A stretch of DNA of 64,000 nt from an uncultured Robinsoniella sp. (GTDB lineage Bacteria; Bacillota; Clostridia; Lachnospirales; Lachnospiraceae), in the NCBI GenBank assembly GCA_900540475.1, contig UQGG01000021.1, forward strand, positions 1-64,000, written 5' to 3'. The translations under genes and the position numbers were made by a program. How positions within the stretch are numbered: position 1 is the first letter of the stretch; the number at the start of each line of letters is the position of its first letter. Shown piece by piece: positions 34,336 through 44,696 of this stretch. The notes under the pieces are model-generated. The model was not told the origin of the DNA. It did not search any database and saw only the letters and a program-made list of their open reading frames with translations.

Positions 34336-35694
34336 TTATTTCATATCGGAAATAGCGGACTCCGCTTCTTTTTGGTATTGATCTGCTGCCTGGTCTACAT
34401 CTTCGCCAGACTTATTTACAGCTGCCAGAAGAGATTCTGCCGGTCCCCACATTACACTCATCTCCGGAATATTCGGCATGGGCTGTGCAGTCTGGGCAGT
34501 CTTTTTCATCGCCGCAATCATTTCATTGCCCGCTACATCAGGATCATCATAAGCCTTTTCGTTAGCAGGTGCACAGTTAGAATCTTTTGCCAAAGCAATA
34601 CCCAGATTCACATCCAGCATTGCCGTCAGGACTTTTTCCATCACATCCTTCTTATCATTGACCGCATGTGCCATGACGCCTATCCCCTGAATCCCGGCAT
34701 AAGGTGCCAGCGCTTTTCCATTTGGCAATTTGATATCCGATAACGACTTGATGCCTAAATTAATACCTGCATCTTTGATTCCGGAAACCAGCCAGGGTCC
34801 GCCAATAATGGCTGCCGCTTTTTTATCATTAAATAGTGTCGTCACCGTATTATAATCTCCATCCGCTTCCAGGTCCGCAAACTTTTTATTATAGGTAATT
34901 GCTTCTTTCGTCTCTTTGACATTTAATCCCGGTTCCCCTTTTTCATTGATGATATAACCGCCAAACCCATTGATGAACGGAGAAACATTATATGCGGTAG
35001 AATGTTGGTTCACTAATGCATAAGTACCATTTGCCGTATCTGTATTTGCTTTCATATAGTCATAAATCCCCTCCGTAGTATCCGGGATCTCTCCCTGCCA
35101 CATATCCTTATTGTACATCAGCAGAAGTGTTTCAAAATAAACGGGCAGAAGATACTGCTTTTCTTTATACACACCGGCGTCCACCGTCATTGGCAGAAGA
35201 TTCTGCAGTTCTTCTTTGCCAATCACATCGGTAATAGGCGCCAGAACTCCCATTTCAACAAAAGTTCCCAGAGAATCATGTGCATACAGATACATATCCG
35301 GTCCATTTTCAGCATCGTTGCCATATAACTTGATCTGATCCGTCAATCCTGTTTTCTTTTCAAATGTTACGTTTATCTGATCCTTTTCCAGGGTTTTATT
35401 GACAGTATCCTGAATTGTCTTCATGATAGCCTCATCCCCGTCATGCCAGATTTTCACGCTGGAGGATTCCATTTTTTCTGTATTTTCCTTATTCTCTGTA
35501 CTTTCCTCATTCTCTGTTTCTACCTTATTCTTCGTACTTTCTTCATTCTCTGAACTTACCCCGTTCTCCGTACTTTCCTTATTGTCCGTATTCACATTTT
35601 GCTGTTCACTCGTATTACTGTTGACTGAACTGCATCCGGCCAATGTTCCTGATACCATAGCAGCACATAAAATTACACTTAACCCTCTTTTCAT
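34336..35694 (-). CDS. Maltose/maltodextrin-binding lipoprotein (MalE-like)
   Basis: 452 residues from the ATG at 35694 with AAAAGGAGGAAAATC upstream. Lipobox SGTLAGC (Cys ~20). A Glu/Asn/Thr/Ser-rich linker of short repeats (NEESTENKENTEKMESS; residues ~25-75) precedes the binding domain. That domain has MalE-type features: VKIWHDGDEAIMKTI, GPDMYLYAHDSLG, YLLPVYFETLLLMYNKDMW and GGPWLVSG. Operon context (permeases, GH13 enzyme, LacI operator) supports maltodextrin as ligand. Confidence 0.88.
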   Translation of the reverse strand: MKRGLSVILCAAMVSGTLAGCSSVNSNTSEQQNVNTDNKESTENGVSSENEESTKNKVETENEESTENKENTEKMESSSVKIWHDGDEAIMKTIQDTVNKTLEKDQINVTFEKKTGLTDQIKLYGNDAENGPDMYLYAHDSLGTFVEMGVLAPITDVIGKEELQNLLPMTVDAGVYKEKQYLLPVYFETLLLMYNKDMWQGEIPDTTEGIYDYMKANTDTANGTYALVNQHSTAYNVSPFINGFGGYIINEKGEPGLNVKETKEAITYNKKFADLEADGDYNTVTTLFNDKKAAAIIGGPWLVSGIKDAGINLGIKSLSDIKLPNGKALAPYAGIQGIGVMAHAVNDKKDVMEKVLTAMLDVNLGIALAKDSNCAPANEKAYDDPDVAGNEMIAAMKKTAQTAQPMPNIPEMSVMWGPAESLLAAVNKSGEDVDQAADQYQKEAESAISDMK

Positions 35695-35828
35695 GATTTT
35701 CCTCCTTTTTGGGAAACTGTTTTCACTAGTCCCCATTTAAATCAACTCATTTACTCTGTTTTATATGTTATTTTTATCATAATAACGAGTATACATCAAT
35801 ATTTTCTGTACAAAATCACAGATAAAAT

Positions 35829-35845
35829 AGAGAAAGCGTTTTACT
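35829..35845 (-). promoter_or_regulatory. LacI-type / cre-like operator upstream of the maltodextrin operon
   Basis: Minus-strand GTAAAACGCTTTCT, a CG-centred imperfect palindrome like the AAAGCGCTTT in the regulator promoter. It is ~135 bases before the binding-protein ATG. It could also bind CcpA. Confidence 0.55.
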
Positions 35846-36190
35846 TAATAATTTATTTAAGAACAGACTTTGTTCATGGAAGTAATGGTGAATGGAGCGG
35901 CACAACCTGTCGGCTGCAAAGCGTTCCCCTCTCATACCCCTCTTGCACCCAAGTTATTAATAAATAAGTATGACAAATTATATCGTTTCATCCATAGCAA
36001 TGACAATTACAGCCTAAATATTGTACAACCGTCTGATACAGTAGCAGCACATCGTGACTAATCGCACAATAATAACATTAGTCAAAAATTTTTTTACGTC
36101 ATTATTATCATCAATGTTTCTAAAAGTACTTTTATTTTGTACAATTATCCCAAACCATTGACAAAAGAAGATTTTCATAATAACCTCGTC
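35846..36190. other. Non-coding stretch before the GH84 gene
   Basis: About 345 bases with no credible gene; a 63-codon open frame at 35870-36061 lacks a ribosome site and family features. A possible -35 TTGACA lies at 36158-36163, with a weak -10 (TAACCT) 17 bases on, pointing at the GH84 gene. Confidence 0.45.
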
Positions 36191-36221
36191 ATCAGGGAGA
36201 TTTCTCAGAAATCTCCCTGAT
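36191..36221 (+). terminator. Strong hairpin in the GH84 leader
   Basis: Perfect 15-bp stem ATCAGGGAGATTTCT / AGAAATCTCCCTGAT with a one-base centre, followed by TTTTC. It is 40 bases before the GH84 ATG. It may be an attenuator, a terminator for transcription coming from outside, or a 5' mRNA stabiliser. Confidence 0.6.
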
Positions 36222-36260
36222 TTTCAATCAATAAACTTATAATAAAAGGAGAGTAGAGTT

Positions 36261-39200
36261 ATGATGAACAAACATGTAAAAATCTTTATCAGCTATTTTA
36301 TTGCATTTGTTGTGCTGTTTACAAGTGTCATTCCGGCTCTGGCGTTCACGAAGCCGTCAGATGCAGAAAAACAGCTTCAGGAGGGTTATGCCGAGTCACC
36401 GGACAACTATGAAATTTACCCCATTCCTCAATCCATTTCTTATGACAGCAAACCTCAGAAAGAGTTTGTCATTGGAAAAGACGTCAATGTCGTTTTGGAA
36501 GATGGAATCGACCAGTATACCCGTAGTTTTTTAGAAGAAATTCTTACAAATTATGACAGGAATATGACGATTTCTAACCAGATCGCAGAAGGCAAATCTA
36601 ATATCCTGCTTGGAATTAACGGAAGCAAAAAACAGGTTGACCAGTATGCCGCCACCCAGGTAACCGTTCAAAATCAGGAACTGTTTCGCCAGACGGACGC
36701 TTACCTTTTGTCTGCCCGGAAAGGAAACTTTGCCGAGGGTACGATTGTCCTCTTAGGCCGCGATACAAATGCCGTATATTATGGACTTGCTACGCTGCAG
36801 ATGATGTTTTCCTCTTTTGCAGGAGATCGGTTTTTGAATGTTCAGATTGAAGATTATGCTGCTATGGCAACCCGTGGATTTATAGAAGGATTCTACGGAG
36901 GATGGGATTATGCCAACAGGAAAAGCCTTATGCGGTTTGCAAGAGATTTCAAAATGAATACCTATGTTTACGCATCTAAGACCGACCCTTATCACAAAAA
37001 CGATTCCCTGTACCCGCAGGAAGATTTAGACAAGATCAGGGATTTGGTTCAGACAGGCCTGGAGACGAAAGTTGACTATGCCTGGTCTGTTCACATTTCG
37101 TATTTTTTTAACCGTTTAAGCTCATACCAAGTCGGTTCTGATGAATATAACAGCAAGTTCCAGGAAAACTATGAGAAACTTCTGGCAAAATTCTCACAGC
37201 TTTACGATGCGGGTGTACGTAAATTCGACGTACTAAATGATGATTTTGGCGCAGGTACCCATGCTGAAGTTGTTCGCCTGCTTAACCTGCTGGATCGTGA
37301 TTTTATTCAGAAAAAAGGATGCCGGCGCTTGACCTATTGCCCCCAGGGATATAACAAGGCATGGAGCGGAAATGGTCAGGAACTGGAAACCTTGAAGAGC
37401 CTGAACGATACCATCGATCTTTATTGGACGGGTGATGACGTAAATTCCCCTATCACCCAGGATACCGTAAACTTCTTAAAAGAAAAAACAGGACATGCCC
37501 CCGTATTCTGGTTGAATTATCCGGTAAATGAACATGGAGCATCCGGAATTTACTTAGGAGACATTACCCATTATGCAAGAAGTGATGTAAAAGGGCTGGC
37601 AGGCGCAGTTTCAAACCCCAGCCGTTTTGCCCAGGCCAACAAGCCGGGTCTGTTCCAGCTTGCAGCGTTGTTCTGGAACAACACTGACTATGAGAACCAA
37701 GCGAATCAGGTCTTTGAAAATTCTTTTAAATATCTTCAGCCGGAGGTTTATGACGCATATTTTACCATAGCCAGAAATGTATCCAACTGCCCCGGTTCAG
37801 GAAGAGTACCGGCTGGATTTCCGGAGTCTGAGTACCTTGCAGAAAAACTGGATACCGTATCATCTAAAATCATGAATGGAGCACTTTTGGGTGAGGACAG
37901 CGATGTATTGGATTTAATAGCTGAATTTGAGCATATCATTTCTTCTGTCCAGGTATTTTATGAGCAATGTAATAATTTACCTTTGATACAGGAACTGGAT
38001 CCCTGGCTTAAATCTTTAAATGATATTGCCACAGGAGGAAAAGCAGTCCTTTCATCCATCACAGCATTTCAGGATGGCGATACACAGAAGTCCTGGAGTG
38101 ATTTTGCCACGGCAGCGAAATCGCTGGAAACCCAGGCATCATATCCATCTTACAGTGGCTCAGACCGAATGGCTCTCGCTGGAAGTAAACGCCTGGAACC
38201 CTTTGTCTCCAAAGCTGCAGCACAGGCTAAGAATCTTCTGGAACCATATCTGAATCCCAATCCTTCCGAATTCAGCCCATCATTTTATGCAGTGCTAAGC
38301 GGTGTTGAAAAAAATGATAATGCCGAATCGGCCAAAGTTTTTGATGGGGATCCCACAACCTATGCTTCTTATCAGACTGTACAGGAAAAAGGCGATTATT
38401 TTGGTGTTGACTTGGGTAATGTCGTACCTGTTCATTCCCTTGATATTCTGCAGGGAAAAACAGACAGCGATCACGATTATTTTCATAACGGATGCCTGGA
38501 ATACTCAAAAGATGGTACGAACTGGACTACAATCGCTCCAAATGTGGATACGCATAAACTGAGTATCCGCGATATTAATATAAAGGCACGTTATATCCGA
38601 CTTCGCCTGACCCAAAAAGGAACAGCCTCCAAACCAGATTTCTGGACCTATATTCGCGAGTTTACGGTAAACGGTTCACAGGAAAAATCATTTGGTTTAT
38701 ACAGCAATCTGGAAACGCCCCTTATGAATACCGTAATAAAAGAGGACAGAATGTATCATATGTCAGAGGCTTCCGGAATACAGTTAGCACCCGGTGAGTA
38801 TCTGGGCATAAAAATGCATAATCTTGCACCGTTAGAACGTATTTCGTATCAGACAGGCGATGCCGGAAAAGCGCTCTCCCTTCAATATTCTGAAAACGGA
38901 ATTATCTGGACAAATGTTCCTGACCAGATAAACGGTGAAAAAGCAAGATACGTCCGTTTGCTGAATGAAACAGACCAGACTATACAATTTGACCTTAGCG
39001 CTTTGGACGTTTATATCGGAGACTTTTCAATTAATCCTATTGTGGCAGAAACCAGCTTTACCTCACTGAAAGAAGGAAAATGGGAAAACCTGTTTGACGG
39101 GGATACGTCTACTTATGCTTTGACCAACGCCACACAGAAGAAAGATATGTCCATTATAATTGATCTTGGAGCAACCGTTCCCGTTTATGACATAAGAATC

Positions 39201-42200
39201 ACAACCAGTGATGAAAGTACACGTTTCTATGACGCAAAATTCCAGATATCAGAGGATAAAGCTGCCTGGGAAGATTTTGCACAAGCCGTGAACGGCGGCG
39301 GTGATGCTGTCAGGGATAATATCTTCTACCGTATTACAAAGAATCTGAATGGCAAAATGGGGCGTTACCTTAGAATTCTGATTACAAAAGAAAACGAAAA
39401 CGCTTTGAAGATCAATGATATTGAGATCAACAAAACCCAGATTAGCGAAATACCAGAAATTACAGGAACCCTCTCCGGAGATCTTACTAAGCTGATTGAT
39501 AAAAACATTACAACGGTTTACACATCAGCAGCTGCATCTGACGGGAATGATTATCTGGAGTATACACTCACAGAAAATACAAGGCTTCAATCCGTTACCA
39601 TTCTCCAGGATGCCCAGGCTGCCAGCAATGCTGAGGTAACTGCCGCCATCTATGATGGTAACAAAATATCGGTGAAAAACCTGGGGAAATTATCTGCCGG
39701 TATCAACAGCTTTCCTTTTACCGGAGAAGAAGATGTCCTTTTCCTTCATATAAAATGGCCAAAAGGAACGATACCTACTATATTTGAAATCTTACCAGTC
39801 TCAAAAAATGAGGATATTTCCCAGGAAGAAACCGTGTTTGCTCAGGATAGCAAACAGATTTATAAATTAGATACCGAAAATTTTGCCCCTGCTGCCGTAG
39901 ATTTTAATACCTCATTTTCAGATTTACCTCTGCCTGATTCCATGATGGTTACTTATCAGGATTTAAGCCGCGAACAAGTAAAAATTAATTGGCTTACAGA
40001 AGGATACCGCCCACAAAAAGCAGGCGTTTATACCTTGACCGGATATCCCAAGCTTCTGGATGGAACCTATAACCACGCAGGGTTGTATACCAGCATTCAA
40101 ATTACCGTATCGGAAGATACCGGCACCGATGACAAATACCCTGATGTCGCAAACGGCAATCTTATACTGAATGGTCTGGCAAAAGAATCCGGCCAGGGAC
40201 TGTATCCCGTAACACATGCAATTGACGGCAGTCTGGACACCAGATGGGAAGGTAATGCCATTAAAGGAGGCTCCGCCGCCAAAACCTCCTGGATCTCTGC
40301 CGATCTGGGAAATAAGAACATCGACGTCCGGCAAATCAATATTAAATTTTATCTGAAGACCTTTGCAACCAATTATGAGATACAGGTTTCTGATGATCAG
40401 ATTGAATGGACCACAATTGAAACCAAAACTCATACCGACAGCGATGAAAAAGATCTGACTGATACCTTTACCCTGGATACACCGGTTACCCAGAGATATA
40501 TACGCCTCTTTTTCCATAGTATGAATAAAAATGCTGCTGGCAATGCAGTGGGCATCCGGGAATGGGAAGTGATTGGTAACCGCACCACCGGGATACCTTC
40601 CGATGAGTGTTCCTGTAAGATAAGCGGTTTGCATCTGGATAACCAGGATGTCTGTATTCCTGCCGATCAGGAAAGTATGAATGTGTATCTGGATGCTTCT
40701 GCAAATATAACCGGAGATTGCCAGGCAGAAGGGCATGATAAATTAACGATTTCATACCAATATGAAATTACCGGGGACCAGACATCCGGTGCGCTTTTAA
40801 AGGATGATGTACTGACAGTTTCTTCTGCCGGGAATGTCTCAATAAAAGTAACTGCCTCCTTAAAAGGCAGCAAGGCTGAAACTGCAGAAACAGATGCGGT
40901 AATCAGCGTTTCTAAAGAAGCTGATCCTCCAAAAGAAATTTATACAATTTCCTTTGAAGGCGGGGATAACATAAACGGTGAAAATCCCGCAAATATTGAG
41001 GCCGAAGCAGGAACTGCAGTTTCGCTTCCCGCAAATCCCTATGAGAAACCTGGTTACCGGTTCATTGGCTGGAGTGATGGAAACTATACCTACGATGAGG
41101 GTCAGATAATCACTATGCCGGAAGAAAATCTGATACTAACCGCACAGTGGGAAGAAGATATTCTGGATTGTACATGCCGCATCACTAATCTGAACCTGGA
41201 GAACCAGAACATTCAGATCCCAGCCGAAATTACAGAGACCGACACCACTTTAAGTGCTACAGCCGAATTATCAGGCGATTGCCAAATACCGGGACATAAC
41301 CAGAACCACATTCTTTTTCATTATGAAATAGAGGAAGACCAGACAGGCAGCGCTCTCCTGGCTGGAAATAAACTAACCATATCTGCTCCGGGAACCATAA
41401 TCATAAAAGTAACTGCCTCACTGGATGGAGCTGACACCGTAAATGCAGAAGCGTTTTCTGCTGTCAATGTTACAAAAGGAGAAAATCCTGAAAAAGACAA
41501 ATACACGGTTTCTTTTTCAGGAGGTACTGATGCCGTGGGCGATAATCCTAAGATGATTCTGGCCGAAGCAGGCACACAAATCAGTCTTCCTCAGAATCCT
41601 TACAAAAAGACCGGATATAAATTTATTGGCTGGAGTACCGGTAACGAAACATACCAGGCCGGTGAGATCTTTATCCTTCCGGAAAACAATGTTAGCTTTA
41701 CCGCCCTGTGGGAAAAAGAAAATACGGAACCGAAACCATCGGTTTATACCCTAACTTTTCACGCAAATGGAGGCACCGTTAGTCCCACCTCCAAAACCGT
41801 GGTGGAAAATGAACCTCTGGGAACACTTCCAACCCCTTCACGTAACGGATATCAGTTCCTGGGCTGGTTTACAATGGCATCCGGAGGGGTTCCATTAACG
41901 CAAGACACAATCTGCAATTTTAAAAACAATGTTACGGTTTATGCACATTGGCGGACCACTCTGCCTGCAGTGCCAAAACCTGCAAAACCGGCAGGACTAA
42001 AAACAGTTTACAGCAAACCAAACGCAGTTAAAATAAGCTGGAAAAAAGTAACCGGAGCCAAGGGATACATCATTTCCCGCTATAGCAGTAAAACAAGAAA
42101 ATGGACTACTGTAAAGAAAACCAAATATACCAGCTATAAAGATACCAGTGTAAGATCTTCCAGCATTTATAAATACCGGGTGAAAGCTTATAACCAGTCC

Positions 42201-42530
42201 GCAAATGTGGTGAAAGAAGGCGATTTTTCTAAGACGCATACAACTGCCAGCGCACCATCCAAAACCAGTATTACATGTAAAAAGCATGGTTCCGGCAAAA
42301 TAAAAATAACCTGGAAGAATAAATTTAAAGCAGACGGTTTCCAGATTTATATGAAAACCGGCGAAGGCAGGTTCAGACTCATTGCCACGAAAGGTAAGAA
42401 ATCAACCTCTTATACAAAATCAAAACTGAAACCAGGACAGACCTATACCTTCCGTCTGAGGGGTTATAAGAAAGTTGGTAAGTTAAAAATCTACAGTTCC
42501 TATTCAAAAACCAAAAAAATAACATTATAA
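36261..42530 (+). CDS. Secreted multidomain GH84 beta-N-acetylglucosaminidase (NagJ/hyaluronidase-like)
   Basis: 2089 residues; tandem ATGs follow AAAAGGAGAGTAGAGTT. Signal peptide ~1-29. An N-terminal GH20b-like domain (~45-200) leads into the GH84 barrel (RGFIEGFYGGWDYANR at ~210), with the catalytic Asp pair D327-D328 (DVLNDDFGAG). A helical region follows, then at least three F5/8-type (CBM32-like) modules (~680-810, ~925-1050, ~1300-1440). Three Listeria-Bacteroides-type repeats end in the pattern GYxFxGW (~1570, ~1790, ~1870), and fibronectin III-like domains close the protein. GH84 enzymes remove GlcNAc from host glycoproteins and hyaluronan fragments. Unlike Clostridium perfringens NagJ, I see no dockerin or LPxTG. 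Confidence 0.9.
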   Translation: MMNKHVKIFISYFIAFVVLFTSVIPALAFTKPSDAEKQLQEGYAESPDNYEIYPIPQSISYDSKPQKEFVIGKDVNVVLEDGIDQYTRSFLEEILTNYDRNMTISNQIAEGKSNILLGINGSKKQVDQYAATQVTVQNQELFRQTDAYLLSARKGNFAEGTIVLLGRDTNAVYYGLATLQMMFSSFAGDRFLNVQIEDYAAMATRGFIEGFYGGWDYANRKSLMRFARDFKMNTYVYASKTDPYHKNDSLYPQEDLDKIRDLVQTGLETKVDYAWSVHISYFFNRLSSYQVGSDEYNSKFQENYEKLLAKFSQLYDAGVRKFDVLNDDFGAGTHAEVVRLLNLLDRDFIQKKGCRRLTYCPQGYNKAWSGNGQELETLKSLNDTIDLYWTGDDVNSPITQDTVNFLKEKTGHAPVFWLNYPVNEHGASGIYLGDITHYARSDVKGLAGAVSNPSRFAQANKPGLFQLAALFWNNTDYENQANQVFENSFKYLQPEVYDAYFTIARNVSNCPGSGRVPAGFPESEYLAEKLDTVSSKIMNGALLGEDSDVLDLIAEFEHIISSVQVFYEQCNNLPLIQELDPWLKSLNDIATGGKAVLSSITAFQDGDTQKSWSDFATAAKSLETQASYPSYSGSDRMALAGSKRLEPFVSKAAAQAKNLLEPYLNPNPSEFSPSFYAVLSGVEKNDNAESAKVFDGDPTTYASYQTVQEKGDYFGVDLGNVVPVHSLDILQGKTDSDHDYFHNGCLEYSKDGTNWTTIAPNVDTHKLSIRDINIKARYIRLRLTQKGTASKPDFWTYIREFTVNGSQEKSFGLYSNLETPLMNTVIKEDRMYHMSEASGIQLAPGEYLGIKMHNLAPLERISYQTGDAGKALSLQYSENGIIWTNVPDQINGEKARYVRLLNETDQTIQFDLSALDVYIGDFSINPIVAETSFTSLKEGKWENLFDGDTSTYALTNATQKKDMSIIIDLGATVPVYDIRITTSDESTRFYDAKFQISEDKAAWEDFAQAVNGGGDAVRDNIFYRITKNLNGKMGRYLRILITKENENALKINDIEINKTQISEIPEITGTLSGDLTKLIDKNITTVYTSAAASDGNDYLEYTLTENTRLQSVTILQDAQAASNAEVTAAIYDGNKISVKNLGKLSAGINSFPFTGEEDVLFLHIKWPKGTIPTIFEILPVSKNEDISQEETVFAQDSKQIYKLDTENFAPAAVDFNTSFSDLPLPDSMMVTYQDLSREQVKINWLTEGYRPQKAGVYTLTGYPKLLDGTYNHAGLYTSIQITVSEDTGTDDKYPDVANGNLILNGLAKESGQGLYPVTHAIDGSLDTRWEGNAIKGGSAAKTSWISADLGNKNIDVRQINIKFYLKTFATNYEIQVSDDQIEWTTIETKTHTDSDEKDLTDTFTLDTPVTQRYIRLFFHSMNKNAAGNAVGIREWEVIGNRTTGIPSDECSCKISGLHLDNQDVCIPADQESMNVYLDASANITGDCQAEGHDKLTISYQYEITGDQTSGALLKDDVLTVSSAGNVSIKVTASLKGSKAETAETDAVISVSKEADPPKEIYTISFEGGDNINGENPANIEAEAGTAVSLPANPYEKPGYRFIGWSDGNYTYDEGQIITMPEENLILTAQWEEDILDCTCRITNLNLENQNIQIPAEITETDTTLSATAELSGDCQIPGHNQNHILFHYEIEEDQTGSALLAGNKLTISAPGTIIIKVTASLDGADTVNAEAFSAVNVTKGENPEKDKYTVSFSGGTDAVGDNPKMILAEAGTQISLPQNPYKKTGYKFIGWSTGNETYQAGEIFILPENNVSFTALWEKENTEPKPSVYTLTFHANGGTVSPTSKTVVENEPLGTLPTPSRNGYQFLGWFTMASGGVPLTQDTICNFKNNVTVYAHWRTTLPAVPKPAKPAGLKTVYSKPNAVKISWKKVTGAKGYIISRYSSKTRKWTTVKKTKYTSYKDTSVRSSSIYKYRVKAYNQSANVVKEGDFSKTHTTASAPSKTSITCKKHGSGKIKITWKNKFKADGFQIYMKTGEGRFRLIATKGKKSTSYTKSKLKPGQTYTFRLRGYKKVGKLKIYSSYSKTKKITL

Positions 42531-42534
42531 ATAA

Positions 42535-42571
42535 AAAATGGAGCTTACGCCTAAAAGCGAAGCTCCATTTT
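42535..42571. terminator. Bidirectional terminator between GH84 and fbp
   Basis: AATGGAGCTT, loop, AAGCTCCATT with A-run before and TTTT after; the inner CGC/GCG extends the stem around one bulge. It serves the convergent genes on both sides. Confidence 0.8.
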
Positions 42572-42587
42572 GCCAAAACCGGCAATT

Positions 42588-44549
42588 TCAAATCTTTTCT
42601 GTTATAATTCCATGCCGGTATGCTGACAGCAGGCTTTCCAGTTCCTTGATCGTCTGCTGCAGTTCTTTACCAATATCCGTATCCGCAACCAGCCTGCGCC
42701 GCATCATCTGCTCCACGACCATACTCTCAGAATGTATATCTGTCTCTTTTGCAATCGCATCCTCCATAGAAGTAAATGGATCATGTGCTACCAGACGAAG
42801 TCCATAAGAATTATAGACCAGCGTATAACCTGCAATTCCGGTTACCTTCTGGTATGCCTTGGAAAATCCCCCGTCAATGATCAACAGCTTGCCATTGCAT
42901 TTCACCGGTGTCTCTCCCTTGGAAAGCTGCACCGGCATATGCCCATTGATAATATGCGACTGGTTCATATCCAGTCCGAACTCTTCCAGAATACGGTTGA
43001 CCGTCTCTTCTTTCTCAATATAGCGGTAATATGGATTTTTTTCTTCATGATGGGTTTCTTTGTCCTTAATCAGATAACGTTCAAAGGTGGTCATTTTGTC
43101 TTTTCCGAAAACAGGAGAATTCCCATTGCTCCAGATATACCAGAGAATATCCTGCCCCTTTTCCCGTTCCTCTTTATCCAATACGGAATAATAACCCTTT
43201 CTTGCATAGATCTCTAAAATATCATAAAGCGCTTTTCCGCTGTATTCCGTTCCAAAAACCTTTACCTTTTTAAAGCTGCCGTCTTCATTTAGCGGCATGC
43301 ACCCGTGATATAGAAGATTGGAATTAAAGATTTTATATAAACTCCCATGGGAAAACAAGAATCTAACATGCTTTTGCAGCTTTTCACATTTCATAAAGGC
43401 AGATTGCAGGCGGTCCATTACCTCTTTTTCCGCAGCCGAGAGTTCATAAGGATTCTTAGGGTCTACAGTTGGAAAATTCGTATCAGATAAAGGATAAACC
43501 TTGCCTTCCAGTTGAATCGTACCTGCTTCATAATCAATCTTATCCAGCAAAAGCCTGTCTTCCATCCCGAATTCCGGGCGGCGCATGATAACCTGGCTTT
43601 CCAGCTTGAACTGTATAATCGCTATTGCCTTCTGCATTCTGCAGTCCCATTCCAGATCCTTGGTATTATACTCTTCCTTATCATAATTAATCTTAAAACA
43701 GCTGCACTTATCATTCCCGTTAGTGTTCATGGCAAAGTTTGCAAGGGGTATCAGATTGATCCCATACCCTTCTTCCAGCATATCCAGATTCCCATAGCGC
43801 GCCGCAATACGGATGACATTTGCTATACTGGCTTTATGTCCAGCCGCCGCACCCATCCACACGACATCGTGATTTCCCCACTGGATATCCACAGAATGAT
43901 AGGTCATCAGCCTGTCCATAATGATATGAGGTCCTGGCCCCCTGTCGAATATATCTCCAACAATATGTATATGGTCAATAACCAGCCGCTGAATCAGATT
44001 ACTCAGGGCAATAATCATTTCCTTTGCACTGCCAATCCGAATAATCGTATTCAGGATTGAATTATAGTAGGCTTCTTTATCCTGCACCTCTTCTTTTTCC
44101 GTAATCAGCTCTTCAATTACATAGGAGAAGTCCTTGGGCAATGCCTTACGCACCTTTGATCTGGTATATTTGGATGCCACACGCTTACAGATCTGTATCA
44201 GCCTGTGCAGGGTAATCTTATACCAGTCTTCCAGATTATCTTCCGTCTTCTCCACCAGTTCCAATTTGAGCTTTGGATAATAAATTAAAGTAGCCAGGCT
44301 TTTTTTATCCCGGCTACTTAAGGTATTTCCAAATTCTTCATCAATTTTCCTGCGGACAGACCCGGAGCCATTTTTCAGCACATGAAGAAACTGTTCATAT
44401 TCTCCATGAATGTCAGTCAAAAAATGTTCCGTTCCCTTTGGCAGGTTCAAAATGGACTGGAGGTTAATAATTTCTGTTGAAGCTGCTGCTATCGTAGGAT
44501 AGAGCTTAGCAAGACTTTTTAAATATCTCATTTCATAATCCTGTTCCAC
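42588..44549 (-). CDS. fbp: Fructose-1,6-bisphosphatase class III
   Basis: About 653 residues. A TTG at 44594 opens the frame, but the GTG at 44549 has AAGGGGG 8 bases ahead and fits the usual class III N-terminus (YLKSLAKLYPTIAA...EIINLQ). Class III FBPases are the Firmicute gluconeogenic type with a metallophosphatase core: HGEYEQFLHVLKNGSG, HIVGDIFDRGPGPH, WGNHDVVWMGA and, late, NGHMPVQLSKGE and DGGFSKAYQ, all present. Catalyses fructose-1,6-bisphosphate to fructose-6-phosphate in the cytoplasm. Monocistronic, with a terminator at its end and a long hairpin ahead of its start. Confidence 0.93.
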   Translation of the reverse strand: MEQDYEMRYLKSLAKLYPTIAAASTEIINLQSILNLPKGTEHFLTDIHGEYEQFLHVLKNGSGSVRRKIDEEFGNTLSSRDKKSLATLIYYPKLKLELVEKTEDNLEDWYKITLHRLIQICKRVASKYTRSKVRKALPKDFSYVIEELITEKEEVQDKEAYYNSILNTIIRIGSAKEMIIALSNLIQRLVIDHIHIVGDIFDRGPGPHIIMDRLMTYHSVDIQWGNHDVVWMGAAAGHKASIANVIRIAARYGNLDMLEEGYGINLIPLANFAMNTNGNDKCSCFKINYDKEEYNTKDLEWDCRMQKAIAIIQFKLESQVIMRRPEFGMEDRLLLDKIDYEAGTIQLEGKVYPLSDTNFPTVDPKNPYELSAAEKEVMDRLQSAFMKCEKLQKHVRFLFSHGSLYKIFNSNLLYHGCMPLNEDGSFKKVKVFGTEYSGKALYDILEIYARKGYYSVLDKEEREKGQDILWYIWSNGNSPVFGKDKMTTFERYLIKDKETHHEEKNPYYRYIEKEETVNRILEEFGLDMNQSHIINGHMPVQLSKGETPVKCNGKLLIIDGGFSKAYQKVTGIAGYTLVYNSYGLRLVAHDPFTSMEDAIAKETDIHSESMVVEQMMRRRLVADTDIGKELQQTIKELESLLSAYRHGIITEKI

Positions 44550-44606
44550 AAAAATATCCCCCTTGCTTCTATATTCCCCAGGGCTGTACGACAAGTTCAG
44601 TCTGAT

Positions 44607-44658
44607 AGAGCGTGTTTTAAATTGATTTCTGACAGCTGTGCGTCACAAAACACGCTCT
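44607..44658. promoter_or_regulatory. Hairpin in the fbp upstream region
   Basis: Perfect 12-bp inverted repeat AGAGCGTGTTTT / AAAACACGCTCT around a 28-base loop. No T-run follows on either strand in the expected place. It lies between the dapB terminator and the fbp start, so an operator or a structured leader is possible. Confidence 0.45.
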
Positions 44659-44696
44659 GCTTTAACGGCTCCACAAAAGCGTATGGCTCTGGGATT

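Noticed and set aside
35870..36061. A 63-codon plus-strand open frame before the GH84 gene
   Set aside because: No ribosome site, no recognisable domain and composition like the surrounding non-coding DNA.
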